33,454 nucleotides of DNA from Solirubrobacterales bacterium. Its GTDB lineage: Bacteria > Actinomycetota > Thermoleophilia > Solirubrobacterales > Solirubrobacteraceae. Below the pieces are notes generated by a model that saw only the letters and a list, made by a program, of their open reading frames with translations, searched no databases and was not told the DNA's origin. Positions 1 to 7,690 of this stretch are shown piece after piece (positions within the stretch are counted from its first letter, which is position 1; every line of letters begins with the position of its first letter). The DNA lies in assembly GCA_025964175.1 (NCBI GenBank), contig JAOPZL010000004.1, forward strand, positions 1 through 33,454, in the 5' to 3' direction. Position numbers and translations under genes: made by a program.

Positions 1-1205
1 TCGTCGCGCTGCTGTCGCTCCTGGTGGTGGCGATCGCCGCCTCGTCGGTCGCGCAGGTCGCCCGCCGCCGCGCCCACGACGCCGACCTGCGCCGCGACGA
101 GGCGGACATCGCGGCGGAGACCGCGCGACTGCTGCTCGGCGAGGGGAGGCTGGAGGACGGGCTCGCGCTGGTGGGACAGCGGCTCGGGACGGCGCTGGGG
201 CTGGGCTCGGCGGCGGTGGTGGTGGGGGACCTCAGCGGCGCTCGGGCGGCGGGCAGCGTGGGGGACCCCAGCGGCGCCGGCGAGCGCGACCCTCGCCATA
301 CCTGGCTCCCGCTCGGCGACCGCGCCTTCCTCGTCATCCCCGCGGACCTGCCGCCCTCCGTCGAGGAGCGGCTGGCGGAGCGGCTCGCGCCCGCGCTGGC
401 GCCCGTCGTCGCCGCGGCGCTGGAGCGGGCGCGGCTGCAGGGCGAGGTCGTCGAGACCGCCGCGCTGCGTCAGAGCGACGTCGCCAAGACCGCGGTCCTG
501 CGCGCCGTCTCCCACGACCTGCGCTCGCCCCTGACCGCGATCGTCACCGCCGGCGAGGCGCTGCGATCGGCGGGGCTGCGAGCCGGCGAGCGCGAGGAGC
601 TCGCCGCCGTGGTCGTCGAGGAGGGCACGCGGCTCTCGCGGCTGATCGAGAAGCTCCTGGACCTCTCGCGCCTGCAGGCCGGCGCGGGGCGCCCGCGCAC
701 GGGGCTGATCTCGCTGGAGGAGGTGCTGCGCGCAGCCGCCGAGGACGTCGCCGGCAGCGGCGGAACGATCTCGCTCTCGATCAACGACCTCCCGCCGCTG
801 CGCGCCGATGCCGCTCAGCTCGAGCGCGCGTTCGCCAACCTGCTGGAGAACGCGATCCGCCACGGTGGCGATCAGCCGATCTCCGTTCGCGCCCGCGCGC
901 TGCACAACCGCGTCGTCGTGCGGATCGTCGACCGCGGCCCCGGCATCGCGCGCGCCGAGCAGGAGCGCATCTTCGAGGCCTTCCACCGCGCCGAGGGAGC
1001 GGTCCCGGAGGGCGCGGGACTGGGCCTGGCCATCGTCCGCGGGCTCGTCGAGTCCAACGGGGGTACGGTCGCGGTCGAGTCGCTGCCCGGTCAGGGTGCG
1101 ACGTTCGTCGTGAAGCTGCCGCTGGAGGCGGTCGACCCCGGTGTCGACCCGGCCGCCGCGGCGGCCGGTCCCGCGGCGGGCGCGGCGCGCGGCGGGCGCG
1201 GATGA
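1..1205 (+). CDS. kdpD: KdpD-type sensor histidine kinase, C-terminal part (5' end outside window)
   Basis: The open frame runs to the left edge of the window, so the GTG at 24 in the ORF track is an internal valine and the gene is 5'-truncated. The first visible residues are hydrophobic and then turn basic (ARRRAHDAD), consistent with the end of a DUF4118-type membrane bundle. A GAF-like linker follows. The HisKA H-box is SHDLRSPLTA, and the ATP-binding domain shows an N-box (NLLENAIRHGG), G1 (DRGPGIA) and G2 (GAGLGLAIV). It overlaps the next gene by 4 bases (ATGA), so the two are translationally coupled. The partner regulator is KdpE-like, which is why I favour KdpD, the potassium/turgor sensor. 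Another DUF4118 kinase is possible because the diagnostic KdpD N-terminal domain is not in the window. Confidence 0.75.
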   Translation, partial: VALLSLLVVAIAASSVAQVARRRAHDADLRRDEADIAAETARLLLGEGRLEDGLALVGQRLGTALGLGSAAVVVGDLSGARAAGSVGDPSGAGERDPRHTWLPLGDRAFLVIPADLPPSVEERLAERLAPALAPVVAAALERARLQGEVVETAALRQSDVAKTAVLRAVSHDLRSPLTAIVTAGEALRSAGLRAGEREELAAVVVEEGTRLSRLIEKLLDLSRLQAGAGRPRTGLISLEEVLRAAAEDVAGSGGTISLSINDLPPLRADAAQLERAFANLLENAIRHGGDQPISVRARALHNRVVVRIVDRGPGIARAEQERIFEAFHRAEGAVPEGAGLGLAIVRGLVESNGGTVAVESLPGQGATFVVKLPLEAVDPGVDPAAAAAGPAAGAARGGRG

Positions 1206-1876
1206 GCAGCGGCGAGGCTCCGCGCGTCCTCGTCGTCGACGACGAGCAACAGATCCTGCGGGCGCTGCGGGTGATCCTGCGCGAAGCGGGCTTCGAGGTG
1301 ATCGCGGCGGCGACCGCCGAGGAGGCGCTGGATCGTGCGGCGGTCCGCCCGCCGCAGGCGGCGATCGTCGACCTCGTGCTGCCCGACGGCGACGGCATCG
1401 AGGTGACGCAGCGGCTGCGCGAGTGGTCGGAGATGCCGATCCTCGTGCTGTCGGCGATCGGCGACGAGGACCAGAAGGTCCGCGCGCTGGAGGCGGGCGC
1501 CGACGACTACGTGACCAAGCCGTTCGGCCCGCGCGAGCTCGTGGCGCGCCTGCAGGCCGCGCTGCGCCGCGCGGGCGGTGGGCCGGACGAGCCGGCGATC
1601 GCCGTCGGCGGCCTGGACGTCGACCTCGCCGCCCGTGTCGTGCGCGTCGACGGCGCCGAGATCCACCTCACGCCGATCGAGTTCGACCTGCTGCGCACGC
1701 TGATCCGCAACCGGGGGCGCCTGCTGACCCACCGCCGCCTGCTCACCGAGGTGTGGGGCAGCGGTTACGCCGACGACACCCAGGTGCTGCGCGCTCACAT
1801 CGCCAACCTCCGCCGCAAGATCGGCGACGGCTACGTGAAGACCGACCCGGGGGTCGGCTACCGCTTCGCGGCGTAG
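1202..1876 (+). CDS. kdpE: OmpR-family response regulator, KdpE type
   Basis: A 224-residue regulator with the usual two-domain length. The receiver domain covers about residues 8-120, with acidic pocket VVDDE, phospho-acceptor Asp57 in the motif IVDLVLPDGDG and the conserved lysine in DYVTKPF. The C-terminal winged-helix domain contains HLTPIEFDLLR and ends in HIANLRRKIGDGYVKTDPGVGYRFAA. The LLTHRRLLTEVWGSGY stretch is typical of KdpE. The start codon ATG overlaps the kinase stop. In characterised systems KdpE activates kdpFABC; those genes are not visible here and would be expected upstream of the window. A long hairpin follows the stop codon directly. Confidence 0.88.
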   Translation: MSSGEAPRVLVVDDEQQILRALRVILREAGFEVIAAATAEEALDRAAVRPPQAAIVDLVLPDGDGIEVTQRLREWSEMPILVLSAIGDEDQKVRALEAGADDYVTKPFGPRELVARLQAALRRAGGGPDEPAIAVGGLDVDLAARVVRVDGAEIHLTPIEFDLLRTLIRNRGRLLTHRRLLTEVWGSGYADDTQVLRAHIANLRRKIGDGYVKTDPGVGYRFAA

Positions 1877-1878
1877 CG

Positions 1879-1924
1879 GCCGACGGGCGGCGGCTCCGCG
1901 CCGCGGAGCACGCCGCCCGTCGGC
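1879..1924. terminator. Long inverted repeat between convergent genes
   Basis: The arm gccgacgggcggcg followed by gctccgcg pairs with cgcggagc and cgccgcccgtcggc, interrupted only by one bulged A at 1910. That gives about 22 paired positions with almost no loop. It starts two bases after the regulator stop codon and ends ten bases before the stop of the convergent acyl-CoA dehydrogenase gene, so it is placed to act in both directions. There is no T-run on either side, as is common in very GC-rich genomes. Confidence 0.7.
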
Positions 1925-1934
1925 ATCGAGTCGC

Positions 1935-3809
1935 TCAGTCGCCCGCCGACGGAACCGGCTCGGGCGCGGCCGACTTCGCCTCGACGGAGGGGTCGAGCAC
2001 GTCGGACTCGAACCAGGTGTAGCGGCCCTCGAGGACCTTCTGGGCCGCCTTGTACTGGGCCGCGTCGTCGTTGGCCCACAGCTCGTGGAAGAGCGCGTCG
2101 GCGCGTCGGCGGGCCTGGTGGGCGAACAGGTCGGCCAGCTCGTAGGCCTCGTCGGTGCCCAGCGTCGTCGCGTACACCGAGGCGCACGAGATCGCGTACA
2201 GCTCGGCCCCGATGTCGACGAGGCGACCGAGCAGGTGGCCCTTCTGCTCCAGGGACGCCTGGTGGCGGCCCATGAGGTAGAAGGTCGAGCGGGCGAGCTT
2301 GCGCGCCCCGCGCTCGACGTAGCGCATGTGGTCGGCGACCGGGCCGAACTCGGAGAACGAGCCGGGCTTCAGGCCGTCGCCGACCGTCAGCTTCGGGAAC
2401 CAGCCGGCGTAGAACCCGCCGGCCTTCAGCGCGCCCTTCGCCTTGTCGGCGATCGCCGTCTTGGGATCGAGGATGTCGCCCGCGACCGACAGGTGCTGGT
2501 CCAGCGCCTCACGCGCGATCAGCAGGTGCATGATCTCGGTGGAGCCCTCGAAGATGCGGTTGATGCGCATGTCGCGCAGCAGCTGCTCGGCGGGCACCGG
2601 CTTCTCGCCACGAGCGCGCAGCGAGTCGGCCGTCTCGTAGCCGCGGCCGCCGCGGATCTGGATCATCGTGTCGATGACCTGCCAGCCGAGCTCCGAGGCG
2701 TACAGCTTCGCCAGCGCGGCCTCGATGCGGATGTCGTTGCGCTTGTCGTCGGCCAGGCGGCTGGACACGTCGACCAGCGCCTCGATCCCGAACGCCGAGC
2801 CGGCGATGAACGCGAGGTTCTGGGCGACGGGGTCGTGCTTGCCGATCGGCTGGCCCCACTGCTTACGCTCCCCGGCGAACTCGCGGGCGATCTTCAGCGC
2901 GTACTTCGTCATCGCCGCGCAGATCGCCGGCAGCGAGAGGCGACCGGTGTTCAGTGTGGAGAGGGCGATCTTCAGGCCGGCACCCTCGCCGGCGATCAGG
3001 TTCTCCTTGGGCACGAAGACGTCGTCGAACGTCGTGACCGAGTTCTCGATGCCGCGCAGGCCCATGAACTGGTTGCGCGTCTGGACGGTGATGCCGTCGG
3101 TGTCGTAGGGCACGATGAAGGCCGAGATGCCGCCCTTGCGGCCCTCGCTCTTGGGCACCTTGGCCATGACGATGACGACGTCGGCGATCGCGCCGTTCGT
3201 CGCCCACAGCTTCACGCCGCTGATGCGGTAGCCGGTGCCGTCCTCGGTCGGGACCGCGGCGGTCGTCATGCGCGCCGGGTCGGAGCCGACGTCGGGCTCG
3301 GTCAGCAGGAACGCGGACACGTGCGTGCGCGCGACCTTCGGCAGCCATTCGCGCTTCTGCTCCTCCGAGCCGAACATGCGCAGCGGCTCGGGCAGGCCGA
3401 TCGACTGGTGGGCCGACAGCAGCGTCGAGATCGACGAGTGCCAGGTGCCGGCCAGCGCGAGCGCCTTGTTGTAGTAGACCTGGCTGAGGCCGAGCCCGCC
3501 GTACTCGGTGGGAATCTTGATCCCCATCGCGCCGATCTCCTTCAGGCCCTCGATGACCTCGTCGGGGATCTTCGCGTCGCGCTCGATGGCGAACGGATCG
3601 GCGGTCTCGATGAGGAACGCCTTCAGCTCGGCGAGGAACGCCTCGCCCTTCGCGGTCGCCTCGGGGGCTTCGACGGGCTGGGGGTGGATGAGGTCGGTGC
3701 GCAGCGAGCCGAGGAACAGCTCCTTCCCGAAGGAAGGCTGCTTCCACTCGGTCTCGCGGCTCGCCTCCGCGACCTGCTTGGACTCTTCGTAGGTGGGATT
3801 CGCGGCCAT
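1935..3809 (-). CDS. Acyl-CoA dehydrogenase, long/very-long-chain type
   Basis: A 624-residue flavoprotein oxidising acyl-CoA to trans-2-enoyl-CoA. The length fits the VLCAD/ACAD9-like group (about 600 residues) rather than the 380-residue short/medium-chain enzymes, because of a C-terminal helical extension after about residue 440. Visible signatures are the middle-domain motif LLTEPDVGSDPARM, the substrate/FAD segment KLWATNG, and the C-terminal motif LRDMRINRIFEGSTEIMHLL, in which Glu421 sits at the catalytic base position. The start MAANPTYEESK has no strong Shine-Dalgarno, so the exact start is less certain. It lies 71 bases from the monooxygenase gene on the same strand and could be co-transcribed with it, but nothing in the sequence ties its substrate to the heterocycle genes. 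Confidence 0.9.
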   Translation of the reverse strand: MAANPTYEESKQVAEASRETEWKQPSFGKELFLGSLRTDLIHPQPVEAPEATAKGEAFLAELKAFLIETADPFAIERDAKIPDEVIEGLKEIGAMGIKIPTEYGGLGLSQVYYNKALALAGTWHSSISTLLSAHQSIGLPEPLRMFGSEEQKREWLPKVARTHVSAFLLTEPDVGSDPARMTTAAVPTEDGTGYRISGVKLWATNGAIADVVIVMAKVPKSEGRKGGISAFIVPYDTDGITVQTRNQFMGLRGIENSVTTFDDVFVPKENLIAGEGAGLKIALSTLNTGRLSLPAICAAMTKYALKIAREFAGERKQWGQPIGKHDPVAQNLAFIAGSAFGIEALVDVSSRLADDKRNDIRIEAALAKLYASELGWQVIDTMIQIRGGRGYETADSLRARGEKPVPAEQLLRDMRINRIFEGSTEIMHLLIAREALDQHLSVAGDILDPKTAIADKAKGALKAGGFYAGWFPKLTVGDGLKPGSFSEFGPVADHMRYVERGARKLARSTFYLMGRHQASLEQKGHLLGRLVDIGAELYAISCASVYATTLGTDEAYELADLFAHQARRRADALFHELWANDDAAQYKAAQKVLEGRYTWFESDVLDPSVEAKSAAPEPVPSAGD

Positions 3810-3880
3810 ATCAGATGTGTACCCGATTCGGCAGTCAACGAGCGCGGCGGTTCGGCCGGCGGTGGCCCCGGGCCCAGCGG

Positions 3881-5191
3881 CTAGAACGCCAGCAGGTTCT
3901 CACGCAGAGTCGGCGCGGTGTATTCGGTGCGGACCAATCCCCGCCGCTGCAGCTCGGGCACCAGCCCCTCCGTGACCTCGATCACCTGGCGGCGGCTCAC
4001 CGCCTGGTTGTGCATGGTGATGAGGAACCCGTCGCCGCCGACCTCCTCCATGATCTCCTGCATCTGATCGGCGATCGTCACCGTCGTGCCGATCAGCGGG
4101 TACGACGACTCGAACTCGGCCGACTCGTAGACGAGCTGGCGCAGCGTCTTGCCGCTGCCCGTCTGCTGGAACTTGTCCAGCGACCCCTGCTCGCCGTTGG
4201 TGGTGAGGTGGGGCAGCTCGGCGTCCATCTCGAACGCGCTGAAGTCGATGTCGGTGATGGAGGACAGCAGCCCCAGGGTCTGCTCGGCGAAGACGTTCGA
4301 CGTGATGACGCGCTCACGACGTTCGTAGGCGTGCTCGACCGTCTCCCCCAACGTCGGGATGACCAGGAACAGCACCTTGATGTCGTCGGGATCGCGGTCG
4401 TGCGCCGCGGCGCGAGCCCGGATGTCGTCGCGGTACTCCTTCATCCCCTCGATGCCGTCGGCCAGCGTGATGATGGAGTCGGCGTGCTTGGCGGCGAAGT
4501 CCCGGCCCTTGGGCGAGCCGCCGGCCTGGACGAACACCGGCCGCCCCTGAGGCGACGGCGCGGTGTTCAGCGGCCCGCGCGACCGGAAGTAGGTGCCCCG
4601 GAAGTCGATCGGGCGCACCTTCTTGAAGTCCGCGTATACGCCGCGTTCGCGATCCATGACGATCGCGTCACGGTCCCAGGAGTCCCACAGCGCGTTGACC
4701 AGCTCCATGTACTCCTGGGCCATGTCGTAGCGCAGCTCGCGCGGCGGCAGCGCGTCCAGCCCGAAGTTCTGGGCCGCCGCGTCCTCCGCGCTGGTCACGA
4801 TGTTCCAGCCGAAGCGACCGCCCGCGATGTGGTCCAGCGTGGAGCACAGGCGCGCCAGCAGGAACGGTGGATAGCCGAGGGTCGACAGGGTGATGACGAC
4901 CCCCAACCGGGAGGTGCCGGCGCTCATCAGCGCCGCCAGCGGCGCGGGGTCGTGCTTGGGGGCCATGCCGACCGCGTGCGTGAGCACGTTCTCGGTCGTC
5001 CCGCCGTAGGCCTCCGAGACCGACAGCTTGTCCTCGACCATGACGTAGTCGAAGCACGCGCGTTCCAGCGCCTGGGCCATCTCGACGTAGAACCGGCCGT
5101 CCCATGGGGAGCCGCCGTTCTCATACGGTCCGTTCCACAGGTCCGCGGTGAAGTTCATGAACCATCCGAGGTGAAACCGCTTCGCTTCCAT
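3881..5191 (-). CDS. FMN-dependent monooxygenase, NtaA/SnaA/DszA (luciferase-like) family
   Basis: 436 residues from ATG 5191 (MEAKRFHLGWFMNF), preceded by AAGGAAG nine bases upstream. The longer 483-aa ORF in the track extends into the promoter region and is rejected as the start. The bacterial-luciferase-like TIM barrel is recognisable from RLGVVITLSTLGYPPFLLARLCSTLDHIAGGRFGWNIVTS, with the family motif ERYD-like segment ELRYDMAQEYMEL and the phosphate-binding loop VQAGGSPKGRDFAAKHAD. Relatives use reduced FMN from a separate reductase to oxidise nitrilotriacetate, sulfones or N-heterocycles. The flavin reductase at 7027 is a likely partner. It is transcribed divergently from the permease operon, with a palindromic operator-like site between them. 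The substrate is unknown; a role in N-heteroaromatic oxidation is inferred from context only. Confidence 0.85.
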   Translation of the reverse strand: MEAKRFHLGWFMNFTADLWNGPYENGGSPWDGRFYVEMAQALERACFDYVMVEDKLSVSEAYGGTTENVLTHAVGMAPKHDPAPLAALMSAGTSRLGVVITLSTLGYPPFLLARLCSTLDHIAGGRFGWNIVTSAEDAAAQNFGLDALPPRELRYDMAQEYMELVNALWDSWDRDAIVMDRERGVYADFKKVRPIDFRGTYFRSRGPLNTAPSPQGRPVFVQAGGSPKGRDFAAKHADSIITLADGIEGMKEYRDDIRARAAAHDRDPDDIKVLFLVIPTLGETVEHAYERRERVITSNVFAEQTLGLLSSITDIDFSAFEMDAELPHLTTNGEQGSLDKFQQTGSGKTLRQLVYESAEFESSYPLIGTTVTIADQMQEIMEEVGGDGFLITMHNQAVSRRQVIEVTEGLVPELQRRGLVRTEYTAPTLRENLLAF

Positions 5192-5243
5192 CGTGGCTCG
5201 CTTCCTTGGGGTCGAGTCCCCATGACGGCGCAGCGGACGGGCG

Positions 5244-5266
5244 TGTTTAGCCCGCCTTCCTAAACA
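5244..5266. promoter_or_regulatory. Palindromic operator-like site TGTTT-N13-AAACA
   Basis: TGTTTAG and CTAAACA form a perfect inverted repeat with a 9-base spacer, lying 53 bases from the monooxygenase start and 59 from the permease start. It is AT-rich in a very GC-rich setting. A second site with the same outer arms and the same total length of 23 bases lies at 24516-24538 beside the GntR gene. A separate small inverted repeat, ACGCGCG-CCC-CGCGCGT, lies at 5269-5285 in the presumed permease leader. The operator role is inferred. Confidence 0.6.
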
Positions 5267-5324
5267 AAACGCGCGCCCCGCGCGTCGATCCGCCGATCGG
5301 CATAGACGAAGAGGGGCACCTGGC

Positions 5325-6932
5325 ATGGCCACGACGCAGACGTCCGCTCCACGAGCGGCGGTTCACGACACAGGGCGTGATGGCGATGAGGACGCGCTGC
5401 ACTTCGTCCCCCAGCGCGCCCGCCTGGGCAGGGCGTCGATCCTGCCGGCGTACTGGGCGCTGGTCGGCTCCCTCGTCTTCCTGATCTTCGGCGCGCTGGT
5501 CGCGCTGACCATCGGAACGACGAACGCGCTGATCGCGATGGCGATCTCCGTCGTCTTCCAGGGTGGCATCTACTACGGCCTCGCCAAGTACTCGATCCGC
5601 TCCGGCGTCACGTCGTCGGTCTTCTCCCGCGTCATGTTCGGGACGACCGGCAGCGCGCTCGCCGCCCTGCTGCTGGGAGCCGTCGCCATCTTCTACGGCG
5701 CGCTGGAGTCATCGATCATCGCCATCGCGTTCCAGAACTACGTGGGCGTCTTCTCGCTCAACGTCTGGTACGCGATCGTCGCCGTCTACAGCGTGCTGTT
5801 CGTGATCGGCGGCATCCGCAACTGGCTGGATCGCGTCAACGGCGCGCTGCTGCCGCTCTACGCCATCGGCCTCATCCTCGCGGTCGTGTGGGCCGGCAGC
5901 AAGTACGGGTTCAACTCCGCGCACTGGACCTCCTACAAGCCGGAGCACATCACCGTGTCCGGGCCGCCGCTCCTGTTCGGGATCGTCACGTACATGGGCG
6001 TGATGATCCTCACGATGTTCGCCTGGGACTACAGCCGCATGGCTCGCGAGACCGACACGCAGTTCCATCGCGTCGTCACCTTCGGTCCCGTCTACTACTT
6101 CCTGACCTACTTCGTCAACGGCGTGATCGGCATCTTCCTGGTCCTGACCATCCCCAGCAAGCTGGCGCCGGGAGAGGTGTCGATCGTCTTCGACCTGCTC
6201 GGCCTGATGGGCTTCGTCGGGCTCGTCTTCATCTGGGTCAGCCAGACGCGCATCAACACGGCGAACTTCTACGTCGCCTCGTTGAGCCTCGAGAGCTTCC
6301 TCGTGCGCCTGCTGCGGGTGCGCGTGCCCCGACTGGCCGCGGCGGCGGTCTCCGGGGTGATCGTGCTCGCGCTGATGCTGACCGACGTCTTCAGCTTCCT
6401 CGGCCAGGCGCTGTCGTATCAGGCGATCTTCGTCGTCGCATGGGTGGGCATGGCCTGCGCGCACGTCCTCGAGTCCTTCCGCCGCACGAGCACGCCGCAG
6501 GAGGGGGTCATCGACGACTGGCGTCCCGGGCGGGTCCGCGCCTTCAACCCGGGCGGCCTGATCACGTGGTTCATCGCGGCCGGGTTGGGCGTGGTGCTGT
6601 ACGAGGCGGTCGGCGGGACGTGGGGCGCATGGTCCTCGCCGATCACCTTCGTGGTGTCCTTCGGCCTCTACTGGAGCTGGCTGCGGTCCCCGTGGGCGCT
6701 GCGGTCGTTCCTGCAACGCGCGAGCGACGTCCGCGACACGGTGCCCGACCAGTGGACGTCGGAGCTCGTCTGCTCCTACTGCAGCGGCACGTTCGTGGCC
6801 CACGAGATGGACACCGACCGCGACGCCCAGCTCATCTGCGCGGCGTGCGCGCTCGACGAGCGGGCCTTCTACCGGGATGCCGTGGCGGAGGACGCGCGCC
6901 TGCGCGGCGCCGCCGCGGCACGGCGTTCCTGA
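5325..6932 (+). CDS. NCS1-type permease (nucleobase:cation symporter family) with C-terminal zinc-ribbon-like tail
   Basis: A 535-residue integral membrane protein with about twelve hydrophobic segments between residues 40 and 460. The opening LPAYWALVGSLVFLIFGALVALTIG and the segment LAKYSIRSGVTSSVFSRVMFGTTGS resemble the NCS1 signature region (cytosine, allantoin, hydantoin and related carriers). ATG 5325 is preceded by GAGGGG. After the last membrane segment there is a hydrophilic tail with Cys483-x2-Cys486-x18-Cys505-x2-Cys508, a zinc-ribbon-like arrangement not normally part of this family. As first gene of the plus-strand catabolic operon it probably imports the N-heterocyclic growth substrate, which resembles the ring compounds NCS1 carriers take. 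Substrate identity is inferred, not visible. Confidence 0.82.
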   Translation: MATTQTSAPRAAVHDTGRDGDEDALHFVPQRARLGRASILPAYWALVGSLVFLIFGALVALTIGTTNALIAMAISVVFQGGIYYGLAKYSIRSGVTSSVFSRVMFGTTGSALAALLLGAVAIFYGALESSIIAIAFQNYVGVFSLNVWYAIVAVYSVLFVIGGIRNWLDRVNGALLPLYAIGLILAVVWAGSKYGFNSAHWTSYKPEHITVSGPPLLFGIVTYMGVMILTMFAWDYSRMARETDTQFHRVVTFGPVYYFLTYFVNGVIGIFLVLTIPSKLAPGEVSIVFDLLGLMGFVGLVFIWVSQTRINTANFYVASLSLESFLVRLLRVRVPRLAAAAVSGVIVLALMLTDVFSFLGQALSYQAIFVVAWVGMACAHVLESFRRTSTPQEGVIDDWRPGRVRAFNPGGLITWFIAAGLGVVLYEAVGGTWGAWSSPITFVVSFGLYWSWLRSPWALRSFLQRASDVRDTVPDQWTSELVCSYCSGTFVAHEMDTDRDAQLICAACALDERAFYRDAVAEDARLRGAAAARRS

Positions 6933-7026
6933 ATCGGCGCCCGGCGATAAAGAAACCGGCACCCCCTCCCGTCAGAGGGACATGCAGGACAACAGCAGAT
7001 CGAGCCGCGCGACGGAGGCGACGACC

Positions 7027-7677
7027 ATGGAGAAGGGCGCGGACCGCGCCGCGACGCTCATGGACGGCTTCCGCTCGGCCATGTCGCAGCTGGCCGCCGG
7101 GGTGGTGATGGTCACCTGCCACCTCGACGCAAAGGCGTGGGGGCTGACGGTGAGCGCCTGTTGCTCGGTCTCGATGGAGCCGCCGATGCTGCTCGTCTCG
7201 CTGGGCACGCCGACCGCGAGCGCCCGGGCGATCACCGAGAGCGGCCGCTTCGGGGTCAGCGTCCTCGGCGAGTCGCTCACCGAGGTCGCGCGCTTCGGCT
7301 CGTCCCGCGGCCAGCCCAAGTTCGTCGAGCACTTCTGCCCCGGCGACGGGGTCAGCGAGTCACCGGCGGTCGGCGGCGCGCTCGCCCACGTCGACTGCGT
7401 CGTGGAGCAGGCCATCACCGCGGGTGATCACACCCTCTTCATCGGCCGCGTTCGCGACGTGATCCTCAACGACGGGGACCGTCCGCTCGTCTACTTCGCG
7501 CAGACCTATCACCGCCTTGCCGAGTCCAACGACCTGCACGTCGGCCCGGTGGCCGGCGAGACGGTCGACTCGCTCCTCCACGACTACCCGATACCCCGCG
7601 AGTTCGCGCCCGTCCACTCGCTCGGCGTTCCGCCGTCCCGCGATCTCACCGCAGCCTCCACCGTCCATCACACGTAG
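7027..7677 (+). CDS. Flavin reductase, HpaC/RutF-like split-barrel family
   Basis: 216 residues from ATG 7027, chosen because GGAGG lies eight bases upstream; ATG 6982 is an alternative that adds 15 residues. The fold is recognised from SAMSQLAAGVVMVTCHLDAKAWGLTVSACCSVSMEPPMLLVSL and the later FCPGDGVSESPAVGGALAHVDC and GDHTLFIGRVRDV segments, the usual pattern of NAD(P)H:FMN/FAD reductases of two-component monooxygenases. A tail of about 50 residues after the barrel has no recognisable domain. It sits 13 bases before the HpaB-type hydroxylase, so the two most likely form one two-component monooxygenase. It could also feed the luciferase-like monooxygenase at 3881. Confidence 0.88.
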   Translation: MEKGADRAATLMDGFRSAMSQLAAGVVMVTCHLDAKAWGLTVSACCSVSMEPPMLLVSLGTPTASARAITESGRFGVSVLGESLTEVARFGSSRGQPKFVEHFCPGDGVSESPAVGGALAHVDCVVEQAITAGDHTLFIGRVRDVILNDGDRPLVYFAQTYHRLAESNDLHVGPVAGETVDSLLHDYPIPREFAPVHSLGVPPSRDLTAASTVHHT

Positions 7678-7690
7678 CCAGGGAGGATCC

